DNA of 54,580 bases, taken from NCBI GenBank assembly GCA_022764085.1, contig JALERP010000111.1:1-54580 (forward strand), given 5' to 3'. The notes beneath the pieces are model-generated. The model worked only from the letters and a program-made list of their open reading frames with translations. It did not search any database and had not been told where the DNA came from. The stretch comes from Prevotella sp. (GTDB lineage Bacteria; Bacteroidota; Bacteroidia; Bacteroidales; Bacteroidaceae). Made by a program: the position numbers and the translations under genes. Numbering within the stretch: the first letter of the stretch is position 1; each line of letters opens with the position of its first letter. Shown here in pieces: positions 1 to 11,023 of this stretch.

Positions 1-1
1 G

Positions 2-586
<585 letters not shown>

Positions 587-604
587 TGGAATTAGGGATT
601 AGGA

Positions 605-1750
605 ATGAGAAAAACTCTGGTTAGTATATTATGTGCCTTCGCCGTTATGGCGGGGGCACAAACTTCCGACCCCGTAGTGATGACCATAAACGGTCAGAAG
701 GTTACGAGGTCGGAGTTTGAGTATTCATACAATAAGAACAATGGGGATGAAGTTGTCGAGAAGACAACAATCGAGCAGTATCTGCCGCTTTTCGTCAACT
801 ACAAGCTGAAGGTGGCTGCTGCCCTGGATGCCAAGCTCGATACACTCACTTCGTTCAGGAAGGAGTTTGCCAAATACCGCGACCAGCAGGTGCGCCCCTT
901 GATGGTTACCTCGGAGGACGTGGAGAACGAGGCACGAAAGTTATATGACGACCGTAAGCAGATGATAGGCGACAAGGGACTAATACGTCCTGCCCACATA
1001 CTGTTGCGCCTTGCCCAAAAGGCAAGTCAGGGAGCCATAGACTCCGCCAAGGTGCGTATAGATTCCATTTATGCCTGCATACAGAAAGGCGAGGACTTCG
1101 GTGAGCTTGCCACCCGATTGTCTCAAGACCCCGGTTCAGCCAAGAAGGGCGGTATGCTGCCGTGGATATGTGTGGGACAGACCTTAAAAGAATTTGAAGA
1201 TGTGGCTTTTGCCCTCGAAATAGGGCAGGTGAGCGAGCCGTTTATGTCGCCAGTGGGATATCATATCGTGAAGATGATTGACCGCAAACAGCTTGAGCCA
1301 TACGACTCCTTGCGCGCGAACATTATTACATTTATTGAGAAGCGTAACCTGCGCGACATGATTGCCCAGAAGAAGCTGTCCGAGATGGTGAAGGCAAGCG
1401 ACGGCAAACTCACTGCGGAGGATGTGATGGACCAGAAGGCTGACTCGATAGCCAAAGTGGATGAGGCCATGAAATACCTCATTCAGGAATATCACGACGG
1501 ACTACTGCTCTTCGAGATTAGTAACCGAGAGGTATGGGAAAAGGCGGCAGCCGACTCGGTCGGACTGCGTAAGTGGTATAAGAAGAACCGCAAGAAACTG
1601 TATAAAAAGAAGAAATACGAGGAGGTTAAGGCGGCAGTAGTCACCGACTGGCAGGACGAACTCGAAAGACGCTGGGTGGAGGAACTGCGTAAGCGTTATG
1701 CAGTTGAGATTGACGAGGAAGCATTGAAGACAATAAACAAGCATAATTAA
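605..1750 (+). CDS. Peptidylprolyl isomerase (PpiC/parvulin type), secreted
   Basis: Signal peptide; parvulin motifs RPAHILLRLAQKAS...DFGELATRLSQDPGSAKKGGMLPW and VGYHIVKM. Confidence 0.9.
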   Translation: MRKTLVSILCAFAVMAGAQTSDPVVMTINGQKVTRSEFEYSYNKNNGDEVVEKTTIEQYLPLFVNYKLKVAAALDAKLDTLTSFRKEFAKYRDQQVRPLMVTSEDVENEARKLYDDRKQMIGDKGLIRPAHILLRLAQKASQGAIDSAKVRIDSIYACIQKGEDFGELATRLSQDPGSAKKGGMLPWICVGQTLKEFEDVAFALEIGQVSEPFMSPVGYHIVKMIDRKQLEPYDSLRANIITFIEKRNLRDMIAQKKLSEMVKASDGKLTAEDVMDQKADSIAKVDEAMKYLIQEYHDGLLLFEISNREVWEKAAADSVGLRKWYKKNRKKLYKKKKYEEVKAAVVTDWQDELERRWVEELRKRYAVEIDEEALKTINKHN

Positions 1751-1755
1751 TACCA

Positions 1756-3183
1756 ATGAAGAAAGCAAACATATTCCGCATCGCCGCACTGGCCATGCTG
1801 CCGCTGATGGGACTCGCCTCTATGGCGCAGAGTCAGAAGGCGGAGGAAGACGAGACCGTAGGGAAGACAACCGAAAAGGTGCAGATACCCGAAAAGAGCA
1901 TCGTTGACGAGGTCATTTGGGTGGTGGGCGACGAGGCCATACTCAAGTCAGACGTGGAGGAAGCACGACTGCAGGCTGAACAGGAAGGCGCAAGATGGAG
2001 CGGAGACCCCGACTGTGTCATTCCCGAACAGATTGCCGTGCAGAAACTCTTTCTGCACCAGGCTGCCATCGACAGTATAGAAGTGACAGAGTCGGAAATT
2101 ATGCAGGAGGTGGACGCACAGATAAGCTATTGGACTCAGATGGTGGGCTCGAAGGAGAAGTTGGAGGAATACAAGAAGCAGAGCATTGCACAGATGCGCA
2201 ATGAACTGCACGACACCATGCGCGACCGAAAGATGGCGGAGGAGATGCGCAAGGAGTTAGTGAAGGATATATCTGTCACTCCGGCAGAGGTGCGCCGATT
2301 CTTCAAGGACCTGCCAGAGGACAGTATCCCCTTTGTTCCCACTGAAGTGGAGGTGCAGATAATCACCCAAACTCCAAAGATTGAGCAGGAGGAAATCAAT
2401 CGCATCAAGGACCAACTGCGCGAGTTCACCGACCGGGTGACAAAGGGCGAGACGCAGTTCTCAACCCTTGCACGACTATACAGCGAAGACCCCGGCTCTG
2501 CCCGTCAGGGTGGAGAGCTTGGCTATACAGGACGTGGAACTCTCGACCCTGCATTCGCCAATGTCGCGTTTAATCTTACTGACCCGAAGAAGGTGTCGAA
2601 AATTGTGGAATCGGAGTTCGGTTTCCATATCATCCAGCTGATAGACAAGCGAGGTGACAAGGTAAACTGCCGCCATATATTGCTTAAACCGCAGGTGTCA
2701 GACTCTTCAATCACAAAATCGCTGGCCCGCCTTGATTCTATCAGGGCCGACATCGTGGGAGGCAAATTCACATTTGAAGAAGGTGCATCCTATATATCCG
2801 ATGACAAGGATACTCGCAACAACAAGGGACTGATGGCTAAAGCCATTGATATGTCGCGTACTTCAAGATTCAATATGGAAGACCTGCCATCAGAGGTGGC
2901 AAGGGCTATCGACACGATGAAAATAGGTGAAGTGTCGGCTCCTTTCCAGATGATAAATGCCCGTGGAAAGACTGTATGTGCCATTGTCAAACTGAAAAAC
3001 CGCGTGGAGGGGCATAAGGCCACTATCACAGAAGATTTCCAGGTGATGAAGGCTGTGGTTGAGAATAAGCGTAGAATGGAGAAACTCCACAAGTGGGTGT
3101 GCGACAAAATTAAGGCCACCTATGTCAGAATCAACGACCGCTACAAAGACTGCAAGTTCGAGTACGAAGGATGGGTGAGGTGA
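1756..3183 (+). CDS. SurA-like periplasmic chaperone/peptidylprolyl isomerase
   Basis: Two parvulin-like segments (FSTLARLYSEDPGSARQGGELGYTGRG...FGFHIIQLID; CRHILLKPQ) after a SurA-like N-terminal region; follows the first foldase directly. Confidence 0.9.
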   Translation: MKKANIFRIAALAMLPLMGLASMAQSQKAEEDETVGKTTEKVQIPEKSIVDEVIWVVGDEAILKSDVEEARLQAEQEGARWSGDPDCVIPEQIAVQKLFLHQAAIDSIEVTESEIMQEVDAQISYWTQMVGSKEKLEEYKKQSIAQMRNELHDTMRDRKMAEEMRKELVKDISVTPAEVRRFFKDLPEDSIPFVPTEVEVQIITQTPKIEQEEINRIKDQLREFTDRVTKGETQFSTLARLYSEDPGSARQGGELGYTGRGTLDPAFANVAFNLTDPKKVSKIVESEFGFHIIQLIDKRGDKVNCRHILLKPQVSDSSITKSLARLDSIRADIVGGKFTFEEGASYISDDKDTRNNKGLMAKAIDMSRTSRFNMEDLPSEVARAIDTMKIGEVSAPFQMINARGKTVCAIVKLKNRVEGHKATITEDFQVMKAVVENKRRMEKLHKWVCDKIKATYVRINDRYKDCKFEYEGWVR

Positions 3184-3233
3184 ATTAGAAATTAAGAATT
3201 AAGAGTTAAGAATTAAGAGATATCCAACGAAAA

Positions 3234-4907
3234 TTGAAAGGTAATCGTCATAATATAAGTGGATATAGGTGGGCGTTGTTTGCTATTCTGTGTCTTTTCG
3301 GACTGAGCCTCTTGGCACAGTCTTCCTCCCGTCGTGGCAAAACGGGGAGGGGACGGCAGAAGGCAAGGACAGAGCGGAAGCAAGATCCTAAGAGGGTGTA
3401 TCTTGTGCATGCCGATGTGCTGCATTATGACCAGTATGTAAATCCAGAAGCACAGATACTCAACGGTAAGGTGCACTTCACACATAACGGCGCAAAATTG
3501 TTGTGTGACAGTGCCTACTTCTATGAGGCAAGCAACTCGTTCGAGGCTTTCGGGAATGTGAAGATGTATCAGGGCGACACCTTGTCACTCTTCAGCGATT
3601 ATGCCTACTATGACGGAAACGACGAGATGGCTATTGCCAGGCACAACGTGATACTAAAACACCGTAAGTCAACGCTCTATACCGACAGCCTCAACTATGA
3701 CCGTCTGTATAACGTGGGCTATTTCTTTGAGGGCGGAAAACTCGTGGATAACACAAGTACGTTGACTTCCGACTGGGGTGAATATCATACTGACTCCCAT
3801 CAGGCTCTGTTCAATTATGACGTACAGTTGAAGAACAACAAGTTCTTCCTTACTTCAGATACCTTATATTATAATACAGACTCTCATCTTGCACACGTGA
3901 CAGGACCATCGAATATAACCTCGAAGACGAGCCGCATTTATACTGAAGACGGTTATTATAACACCGAAACGGAAAAGTCGGAACTCTTCGGCCGTTCGGT
4001 GATGAAAGACGAGGGCAAGACTATGGTGGGCGACAGTGTGTATTATGACAGCAAGACCGGTATCAGCGAGGCATTCAACAATGTCATTTACACCGACTCT
4101 GTCAACAAGAATATGCTGACGGGAGACTATTGCTACTATGATGATGAAAAAGGGTATGCCATGGCTACCAAGAAGGCTGTGGCGATAGACTTCTCACAGA
4201 AGGACACGCTATATATGCATGCCGATACGTTCAAGATATTCACTTTCAATATTAATACCGACTCGGTTTATCGCAAGATACATGCCTACAATAAGGTTAG
4301 GGCATATAGGGTGGATGCCCAAGCGGTGTGCGACTCTCTCGTGTATAACTCCAAGGACTCGTGCATGACGATGTATAAGGACCCGATATTGTGGAATCAG
4401 AATCAGCAGTTGTTGGGCGAAGAGATATACATCTTCATGAAAGACTCCACGATAAATAAGGTGCATGTGTTGGGGCAGGCTCTTTCGGTTGAGCAACTCA
4501 ATGACAGCACCCATTTCAACCAATGCTCGTCAAGGGAAATGTTTGCATATTTCGAAAATGGCGAGATAAGTCAGGGGCATGCCAAGGATAATGTACTGAT
4601 TGTGTATTATCCTATAGATGACAGTGACAGTACGATTATTGGTTTGAACTATACAGAGACCACTGAGATGCGCATGTTCCTTGAGAACCGCAAGATGAAG
4701 AGGATATGGATGCCCAAGGCGGAGGGTGTTTTATATCCGTTGACACAGGTGCCGCCCGACAAGTATTTCCTACCCACATACGCATGGTTCGACTATGTCC
4801 GTCCGCTCAATAAGGAGGACATCTTCAACTGGCGAGGAAAGAAGGAGGGTACGGAACTCAAAGAGGAGAAAAAGCGCAAGGCGCCGAAGAGAACGATAGT
4901 TAATTAA
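3234..4907 (+). CDS. OstA/LptA-like organic solvent tolerance protein
   Basis: Signal sequence; repeated beta-type DxxxYY...G motifs (LLCDSAYFYEASNSFEAFGNVKMYQGDTLSLFSDYAYYDGND) typical of OstA-like N domains. TTG start. Confidence 0.82.
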   Translation: MKGNRHNISGYRWALFAILCLFGLSLLAQSSSRRGKTGRGRQKARTERKQDPKRVYLVHADVLHYDQYVNPEAQILNGKVHFTHNGAKLLCDSAYFYEASNSFEAFGNVKMYQGDTLSLFSDYAYYDGNDEMAIARHNVILKHRKSTLYTDSLNYDRLYNVGYFFEGGKLVDNTSTLTSDWGEYHTDSHQALFNYDVQLKNNKFFLTSDTLYYNTDSHLAHVTGPSNITSKTSRIYTEDGYYNTETEKSELFGRSVMKDEGKTMVGDSVYYDSKTGISEAFNNVIYTDSVNKNMLTGDYCYYDDEKGYAMATKKAVAIDFSQKDTLYMHADTFKIFTFNINTDSVYRKIHAYNKVRAYRVDAQAVCDSLVYNSKDSCMTMYKDPILWNQNQQLLGEEIYIFMKDSTINKVHVLGQALSVEQLNDSTHFNQCSSREMFAYFENGEISQGHAKDNVLIVYYPIDDSDSTIIGLNYTETTEMRMFLENRKMKRIWMPKAEGVLYPLTQVPPDKYFLPTYAWFDYVRPLNKEDIFNWRGKKEGTELKEEKKRKAPKRTIVN

Positions 4908-5000
4908 GAATTAAGAGTTAAGAATTAAGAGTTAAAAGAATATGTCTCTGTAGAGTAATCCATGCAGTAATACATTTTTTCTTAATTTTTAATTCTTAAC
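4901..5000 (+). repeat. (AATTAAG)n-flanked intergenic element, copy A
   Basis: taattaagaattaagagttaag...agaatatgtctctgtagagtaatccatgcagtaatacattttttcttaatttttaattcttaa. Confidence 0.85.
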
Positions 5001-5018
5001 AATAATAATATAGTAGTT

Positions 5019-6917
5019 ATGAGCGACATAATCCAGTTGCTGCCTGATTCGGTGGCTAACCAGATTGCGGCGGGTGAAGTGATACAACGCCCGGCATCGG
5101 TAATCAAAGAACTCGTGGAGAATGCGGTGGATGCCGGTGCCAAGACAATCAATGTGTTGGTGGTGGATGCCGGAAGAACTATGATTCAGGTTATCGATGA
5201 CGGAAAGGGTATGTCAGAAACTGATGCCCGACTGTCATTTGAGCGACATGCAACGTCGAAGATAAGACAGGCTGGCGACCTTTTTGCATTGCATACCATG
5301 GGATTCCGTGGCGAAGCCCTCGCTTCGATTGCTGCCGTTGCGCAAGTAGAACTACGCACGCGTATGGCTGACCGCGACTTGGGCACTATGATAGCACTCT
5401 CTGGTTCGAAGGTTACAGGTCAGGAACCGACGGCTTGCCCTGTGGGCAGTAACTTCAAGGTGGAAAACTTGTTCTTCAACGTCCCCGCAAGACGCAAATT
5501 CCTAAAGAGCAACTCCACTGAACTTAACAACATAATGACCGCCTTCGAACGTATAGCATTGGTCTATCCCGATATAGCTTTCACTATGCATAGCAATGGT
5601 CAGGAGATGATGTCGCTTAAGGCAGGTACACTGCGGCAGCGTATCGTGGACGTATTTGGAAAGCGTCTCAACCATGACCTTTTGCCAGTGGAGGTGGAAA
5701 CTACGATGTGCTCCGTCAAGGGGTTTGTTGGTAAGCCTGAGTCTGCCAAAAAGAAGGGTGCACAACAGTATTTCTTTGTCAACGGAAGATATATGAAGCA
5801 CCCGTATTTCCACAAGGCGGTTATGAATGCCTACGAACGTATGATAGCCGTGGGAACACAGGTGCCGTATTTCATATATTTCACCGTACCGGCAGGAGAC
5901 ATCGACGTGAATATCCATCCGACAAAAACGGAAATAAAGTTCGAGAATGAGCAAGCGATATGGCAAATATTGACAGCTGCTGTCAATGACAGCATTGGAA
6001 AGTTTTGCGAGATACCGTCAATAGACTTCGACACGGAAGGACAGCCGGACATACCGTTGTTTGACCCCGAGACAAACGTGGCCCCACCGCAACCGCAATA
6101 CAATGCGGCTTATAACCCATTCGAATCTACTGCTCCCCGAAAGGACAAGGTGGTTGATAAATGGGAGGAGTTGTACAAAGGACTGCATGACGGTGCTGTT
6201 ACAGATGATTATAGGCAGATATCGGAGGGTGAACTGTTTGAGTCGAAGGGGGAAATGTTTGAGTCTCAAGGTGATATGTTGGGAGCGTATGGCGGTTCAA
6301 CTATTCCCGGCGATGGGGTGGTGCAGTCAAAATTGGGATTCTCGCCTGAAGAGCGTTCCCCCAGCCACTATCAGTATAAGGGAAAGTATGTGATGACTGC
6401 CGTGAAAAGCGGTTTGATGATTGTAGATCAGACGCGTGCAGACATACGTATAAGATATGAGCGTTTTATGCAGCAGATGGAACAGGAGGCATCGCGCACT
6501 CAGAAAGTGCTCTTCCCCGAAGTCGTGGAGTTCGCACCGTCAACATCGGTGATGGTGGTTAAGTTGCTGCCTTTCCTCAAGAAGGTGGGATTTGATTTGT
6601 CTGACCTCGGTGGCAATAGTTTTTCTGTGAATGGTGTGCCGGCAGGATTCGAAGGCATTGACTGCGTATCGATGCTTCATGAGATTGTAACTGATGCAAT
6701 AGAAAAGGGCAGTTCTTCGGCTGCAGACATACACAGCACTCTTGCCCTGGGTATGGCACGCAAATCTGCTGTGACTTACGGAGAAGTATTGGGCAATCAG
6801 GAGATGGAGACATTGGTGAACGACCTTTTTTCCTGCTCGAATGTCAACTACACTCCCGATGGTAAGGCTATACTTTGCATATTGCCGCAAAGGGACATTG
6901 AGCAGCTGCTGAATTAA
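5019..6917 (+). CDS. mutL: DNA mismatch repair endonuclease MutL
   Basis: IIQLLPDSVANQIAAGEVIQRPASVIKELVENAVDAGA, GFRGEALASIAAV, FFNVPARRKFLKS, plus a MutL C-terminal dimerisation domain. Confidence 0.97.
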   Translation: MSDIIQLLPDSVANQIAAGEVIQRPASVIKELVENAVDAGAKTINVLVVDAGRTMIQVIDDGKGMSETDARLSFERHATSKIRQAGDLFALHTMGFRGEALASIAAVAQVELRTRMADRDLGTMIALSGSKVTGQEPTACPVGSNFKVENLFFNVPARRKFLKSNSTELNNIMTAFERIALVYPDIAFTMHSNGQEMMSLKAGTLRQRIVDVFGKRLNHDLLPVEVETTMCSVKGFVGKPESAKKKGAQQYFFVNGRYMKHPYFHKAVMNAYERMIAVGTQVPYFIYFTVPAGDIDVNIHPTKTEIKFENEQAIWQILTAAVNDSIGKFCEIPSIDFDTEGQPDIPLFDPETNVAPPQPQYNAAYNPFESTAPRKDKVVDKWEELYKGLHDGAVTDDYRQISEGELFESKGEMFESQGDMLGAYGGSTIPGDGVVQSKLGFSPEERSPSHYQYKGKYVMTAVKSGLMIVDQTRADIRIRYERFMQQMEQEASRTQKVLFPEVVEFAPSTSVMVVKLLPFLKKVGFDLSDLGGNSFSVNGVPAGFEGIDCVSMLHEIVTDAIEKGSSSAADIHSTLALGMARKSAVTYGEVLGNQEMETLVNDLFSCSNVNYTPDGKAILCILPQRDIEQLLN

Positions 6918-6957
6918 GAATTAAGAGTTAAGAGTTAAGAATTAATAAGATATTGGC

Positions 6958-7626
6958 ATGAAAAAGTTTTTTATGATATTGGCAATGGCAGCGATGACTG
7001 CTGGTACTTATGCCCAGGACGATATGACACTCGATGAGGGTATGTCTGAATTGTCAAGTAAGAAATATACAGTAGTGACTAATGGCTTTTGGACTAATTG
7101 GTTCGTTGAAGCAAATGCCACAATGCCAAAGTTTGACAAGGTGGGTATGTCGTTTGCTCTCGGCAAATGGTTTTCGCCGTCAATCGGTGTGAGAACCAAG
7201 TTCAATGCCTTCAGGGCAAAGGCCGTTGAGGAGCAGGTGATGTTTAATCTCAGCACAATACTCTGCGGTTACAATGCAAAGAGGGTGTATAACTTTATAC
7301 CTTATCTTGGTGGCGGCATGTCACTCGGTTCACCCTCGTTGTTGGGAGTGTCGGCGGGAGTGGTAAACAAGTTCCGACTGTCAAAGCGTCTCGATTTGAA
7401 CCTCGATATCAACTACCGAGGCAGCGAGCACTATGGTAATATTACCGATGCCGTCGCACTAAAGACAAAACACGATCACTCGATGAACATAGAGTTAGGT
7501 TTGACGCTGAATATTGGCAGGACAAAGTGGAAGAAAGAACCCGATATACAGGGTATTCAGGAGATGTATCAGATGGAGATAGATGCCCTGAAGGCCACGA
7601 TTGAGGATATGGAGAATAATCGGTAA
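6958..7626 (+). CDS. Putative outer-membrane beta-barrel protein
   Basis: Signal peptide ending TYAQ; alternating aromatic strand pattern and GLTLNIGRTKW end. Confidence 0.6.
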   Translation: MKKFFMILAMAAMTAGTYAQDDMTLDEGMSELSSKKYTVVTNGFWTNWFVEANATMPKFDKVGMSFALGKWFSPSIGVRTKFNAFRAKAVEEQVMFNLSTILCGYNAKRVYNFIPYLGGGMSLGSPSLLGVSAGVVNKFRLSKRLDLNLDINYRGSEHYGNITDAVALKTKHDHSMNIELGLTLNIGRTKWKKEPDIQGIQEMYQMEIDALKATIEDMENNR

Positions 7627-7644
7627 CAGTTAAAATTAAAAATT

Positions 7645-7767
7645 AAGAACGAAAATAATTAAGAGTTAAAAATTAAGAATTAAGAAAAATAGTATTACTG
7701 CGCAGGATTATATGCAGAGACATATTCTCTTAATTCTTAATTCTTAATTCTTAATTCTTAATTAATC
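7645..7767 (-). repeat. (AATTAAG)n-flanked intergenic element, copy B (inverted relative to copy A)
   Basis: Reverse complement reads taattaagaattaag...agaatatgtctctgcatataatcctgcgcagtaatactatttttcttaattcttaa, aligning end to end with 4901-5000. Confidence 0.85.
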
Positions 7768-8988
7768 ATTATACCCCGCGGTTATCTCGCATATCTTGAT
7801 AATCACGTTCATTGCCTTTTGCATCGACTGGATGCTTACGAATTCGTAAGGTCCATGGAAGTTGACACCACCGGCGAAGATGTTGGGGCATGGCAGACCC
7901 TTGAAGCTCAGTTGGGCTCCGTCGGTGCCACCACGTATTGGCTGTACCTTCGGGCGTACACCACATTCCTGCATAGCCTTGAGAACGATGTCGATGACGT
8001 GCATGTTAGGCTCTATCATCTCCTTCATGTTGTAGTACTGGTCCTTGATTTCGCAATCCACAGTGCCCTCGCCATATTTCTCGTTCATCTTCTTGGCGCA
8101 TTCTGACATCAGTCGCTTGCGCGCCTCAAACTTGTCGCGGTCATGGTCGCGGATGATGTATGTTAGTTGTGCCTTCTCGGTATTTGTATTCATTCCGAGA
8201 AGATGGAAGAATCCCTCATATCCCTCAGTTGTCTCGGGAGTCTCGTCGGCAGGCAACAGAGAAGCAAGTTCCACTGCCAGACGGTTGGCGTTGATCATCT
8301 TGCCCTTGGCATATCCGGGATGCACGCTAACACCGTGTATCGTAATCTTGGCACTTGCAGCATTGAAGTTTTCGTATTCCAGTTCACCCACGTCGCCACC
8401 GTCCATAGTGTATGCCCACTCACATCCGAAGCGCTCTACATCAAAGTGATGAGCTCCCATGCCAATCTCCTCGTCGGGGTTGAATCCCACGCGTATGTCG
8501 CCGTGCTTTATTTCCTTATGGTCGCGCAGGTAGCACATGGCTTGTATAATCTCAGCAATGCCAGCCTTGTCATCGGCACCAAGAAGTGTGTGACCGTCGG
8601 TCACGATAAGGTCCTCGCCGATATGCTTTAGCAGTTCGGGGAATTTCTTGGGCGAAGATACTATGCCTTCTGAGAGCAGTATGTCGCTGCCATCGTAGTT
8701 ATTGACAATGTGCGCCTGTATATTGGCGCCTGAGCAGTCGGGACTCGTGTCATAGTGACTGATAAATCCGATGGTGGGCACTTTCTGTTTGCCCATGTTG
8801 GATTTTAGGGTAGCGTACAGATAACCCTTGTCGTCGAGTTTTACATCGTCGAATCCCTCGCGCACGAGTTCCTTCTTTAAATACTCGGCAAAAACGAGTT
8901 GTTTGTCGGTACTTGGGACGGTAGAACTGTCCTCTGCCGACTGTGTGTCAAACTTAGTGTAGTTTAAAAATCTTTCGGTTATGTCCAT
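7762..8988 (-). CDS. pepT: Peptidase T (tripeptidase)
   Basis: [81 protein letters not shown]. Confidence 0.96.
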   Translation of the reverse strand: MDITERFLNYTKFDTQSAEDSSTVPSTDKQLVFAEYLKKELVREGFDDVKLDDKGYLYATLKSNMGKQKVPTIGFISHYDTSPDCSGANIQAHIVNNYDGSDILLSEGIVSSPKKFPELLKHIGEDLIVTDGHTLLGADDKAGIAEIIQAMCYLRDHKEIKHGDIRVGFNPDEEIGMGAHHFDVERFGCEWAYTMDGGDVGELEYENFNAASAKITIHGVSVHPGYAKGKMINANRLAVELASLLPADETPETTEGYEGFFHLLGMNTNTEKAQLTYIIRDHDRDKFEARKRLMSECAKKMNEKYGEGTVDCEIKDQYYNMKEMIEPNMHVIDIVLKAMQECGVRPKVQPIRGGTDGAQLSFKGLPCPNIFAGGVNFHGPYEFVSIQSMQKAMNVIIKICEITAGYND

Positions 8989-9180
8989 ATTCTTTATAAT
9001 TTACGCCACAAAGTTACGGTTTTTTATAGACATGGCAAAATAATTTGCGATTTATTTTGTTTTAAGAAGAAAAAGTGGTATATTTGCACCCAATAAATCA
9101 ACAATGACGTGCAAAACAATCAACTTGTGAACTCGTCAACTTGTTAACTTGTCAACTTGTCAACTTTAAAAAAAATATAT

Positions 9181-10548
9181 ATGTCAAGACAAAAGAAATT
9201 CATTCTGGAGGAAAACCAGATTCCCGAGCAGTGGTATAATATCCAGGCCGACATGGTCAACAAACCGTTGCCACCGCTTAACCCAGCTACCCACGAGGTT
9301 CTCACTGCAGATGACCTCAGTCATATCTTTGCATCTGAATGTGCCAAGCAGGAGCTTGACATGGAGCATGCGTGGATAGACATCCCTGAGGAGGTGAGGG
9401 AAAAGTATAAGTTCTACCGCTCTACTCCGCTTGTGCGTGCATACGGTCTCGAAGAGGCACTCGACACTCCAGCGCATATCTATTTCAAGAATGAGAGTGT
9501 CAATCCTCTCGGAAGTCATAAGATTAATTCGGCGATTCCTCAGTGCTACTATTGCAAGCAGGAGGGTACAACCAACGTCACCACCGAGACAGGTGCAGGT
9601 CAATGGGGTGCAGCCTTATCATACGCAGCCAAGATATTCGGTCTTGATGCTGCTGTTTATCAGGTGAAGATTACGATGGAGCAGAAGCCTTATCGCTCTT
9701 CTATCATGCGCACATTCGGAGCCGCAGTCACGGGTTCTCCATCGATGTCAACGCGTGCCGGAAAGAATATCCTTACCGTTGATCCCACTCACCCCGGTTC
9801 GCTTGGTACGGCTATTTCTGAGGCAGTCGAACTCGCCACTACCACTCCGCATTGCAAATACACCCTCGGTTCGGTGCTCAGTCACGTAACACTCCATCAG
9901 ACAGTCATCGGTCTTGAGGCCGAAAAGCAGATGGAGATGGCAGGCGAATATCCCGACATAGTGATTGCCTGCTTCGGCGGTGGCAGTAATTTCGGCGGTT
10001 TGGCATTCCCCTTCATGCGCCATAACATCCTCGACGGCAAGACCACTGAGTTTATAGCTGCCGAACCGGCAAGTTGTCCTAAGCTCACACGTGGTGTCTT
10101 CCAGTATGACTTCGGCGACGAGGCTGGATATACCCCTCTCATCCCGATGTTCACTTTAGGTCATGAGTTCAAGCCAGCCAACATCCATGCCGGCGGCTTG
10201 CGTTACCACGGAGCAGGCAGTATTGTCAGTCAGCTAATCCGCGACAAGATGATGCATGGTGTTGACATCCCGCAGTTGGAGACATTCGAAGCCGGAATAC
10301 TCTTCGCCCGCACAGAGGGTATCATTCCCGCTCCCGAAAGTTGTCATGCGATTGCAGCCACTATCCGCGAGGCCAAGAGATGCAAGGAGAGCGGCGAGCA
10401 GAAGACAATCCTCTTCAACCTCTCCGGGCATGGACTTATCGACATGCCGTCCTACGACCGTTTCATCAGTGGCGACTTGCAGAATTATGCACTCTCTGAT
10501 GCCGAAATTCGCAAGAATGTAAGCAGTCTTGAGCAGATAATCAAGTAA
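9181..10548 (+). CDS. TrpB-like PLP enzyme (tryptophan synthase beta, TrpB2-type), stand-alone
   Basis: NPLGSHKINSA (PLP lysine), TETGAGQWGAALSYAAKIFG, GGGSNFGGLAFPF. No trpA or other trp gene adjacent. ATG at 9181 chosen over the upstream non-ATG start. Confidence 0.9.
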   Translation: MSRQKKFILEENQIPEQWYNIQADMVNKPLPPLNPATHEVLTADDLSHIFASECAKQELDMEHAWIDIPEEVREKYKFYRSTPLVRAYGLEEALDTPAHIYFKNESVNPLGSHKINSAIPQCYYCKQEGTTNVTTETGAGQWGAALSYAAKIFGLDAAVYQVKITMEQKPYRSSIMRTFGAAVTGSPSMSTRAGKNILTVDPTHPGSLGTAISEAVELATTTPHCKYTLGSVLSHVTLHQTVIGLEAEKQMEMAGEYPDIVIACFGGGSNFGGLAFPFMRHNILDGKTTEFIAAEPASCPKLTRGVFQYDFGDEAGYTPLIPMFTLGHEFKPANIHAGGLRYHGAGSIVSQLIRDKMMHGVDIPQLETFEAGILFARTEGIIPAPESCHAIAATIREAKRCKESGEQKTILFNLSGHGLIDMPSYDRFISGDLQNYALSDAEIRKNVSSLEQIIK

Positions 10549-10746
10549 TGGTTCTGCGAATAGTTGAATTTGAACATATAGACACGGAGATACAGAGGCG
10601 TTTTTTAAGTTTCATGAAGAAACAGAGAGTTGTAAATTCTGTGCCTTTGTATCTCTGTGTTTGATAAAAAAACTTTGTGAAGCTAACTGAATGGTTAATT
10701 GAAGTTAAAAATAGCTTGAATATTTGGTGGGTTCAAAAAAATGTTG

Positions 10747-10754
10747 TACCTTTG
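10747..10754 (+). promoter_or_regulatory. Bacteroidetes-type -7 box (TAnnTTTG) upstream of tRNA-Val
   Basis: TACCTTTG, 19 bp before the tRNA 5' end. Confidence 0.6.
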
Positions 10755-10773
10755 CACCCGCAAACAAGCGATA

Positions 10774-10848
10774 GGGCGCTTAGCTCAGTTGGTTCAGAGC
10801 GTCTGCCTTACAAGCAGAGGGTCGGGGGTTCGAATCCCTCAGCGCCCA
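10774..10848 (+). tRNA. tRNA-Val, anticodon TAC
   Basis: Acceptor stem GGGCGCT/AGCGCCC, anticodon arm TCTGC-CTTACAA-GCAGA, T loop GGTTCGAATCC. Confidence 0.95.
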
Positions 10849-11023
10849 CAAAGTGAAAACCTTGGTTCATGTGACCAAGGTTTTTTTATATCCCATAGTA
10901 TGGCATTTGCAGCTAAACAGGAATAACAGCATATACATTCATTCTCGTTGAAAAAATGTTCAGAATCAGTACAGTCCACGCAGGTTTCGTTCATTCCCGT
11001 TCAAGCTCGTTCAAAGGTTCTAT

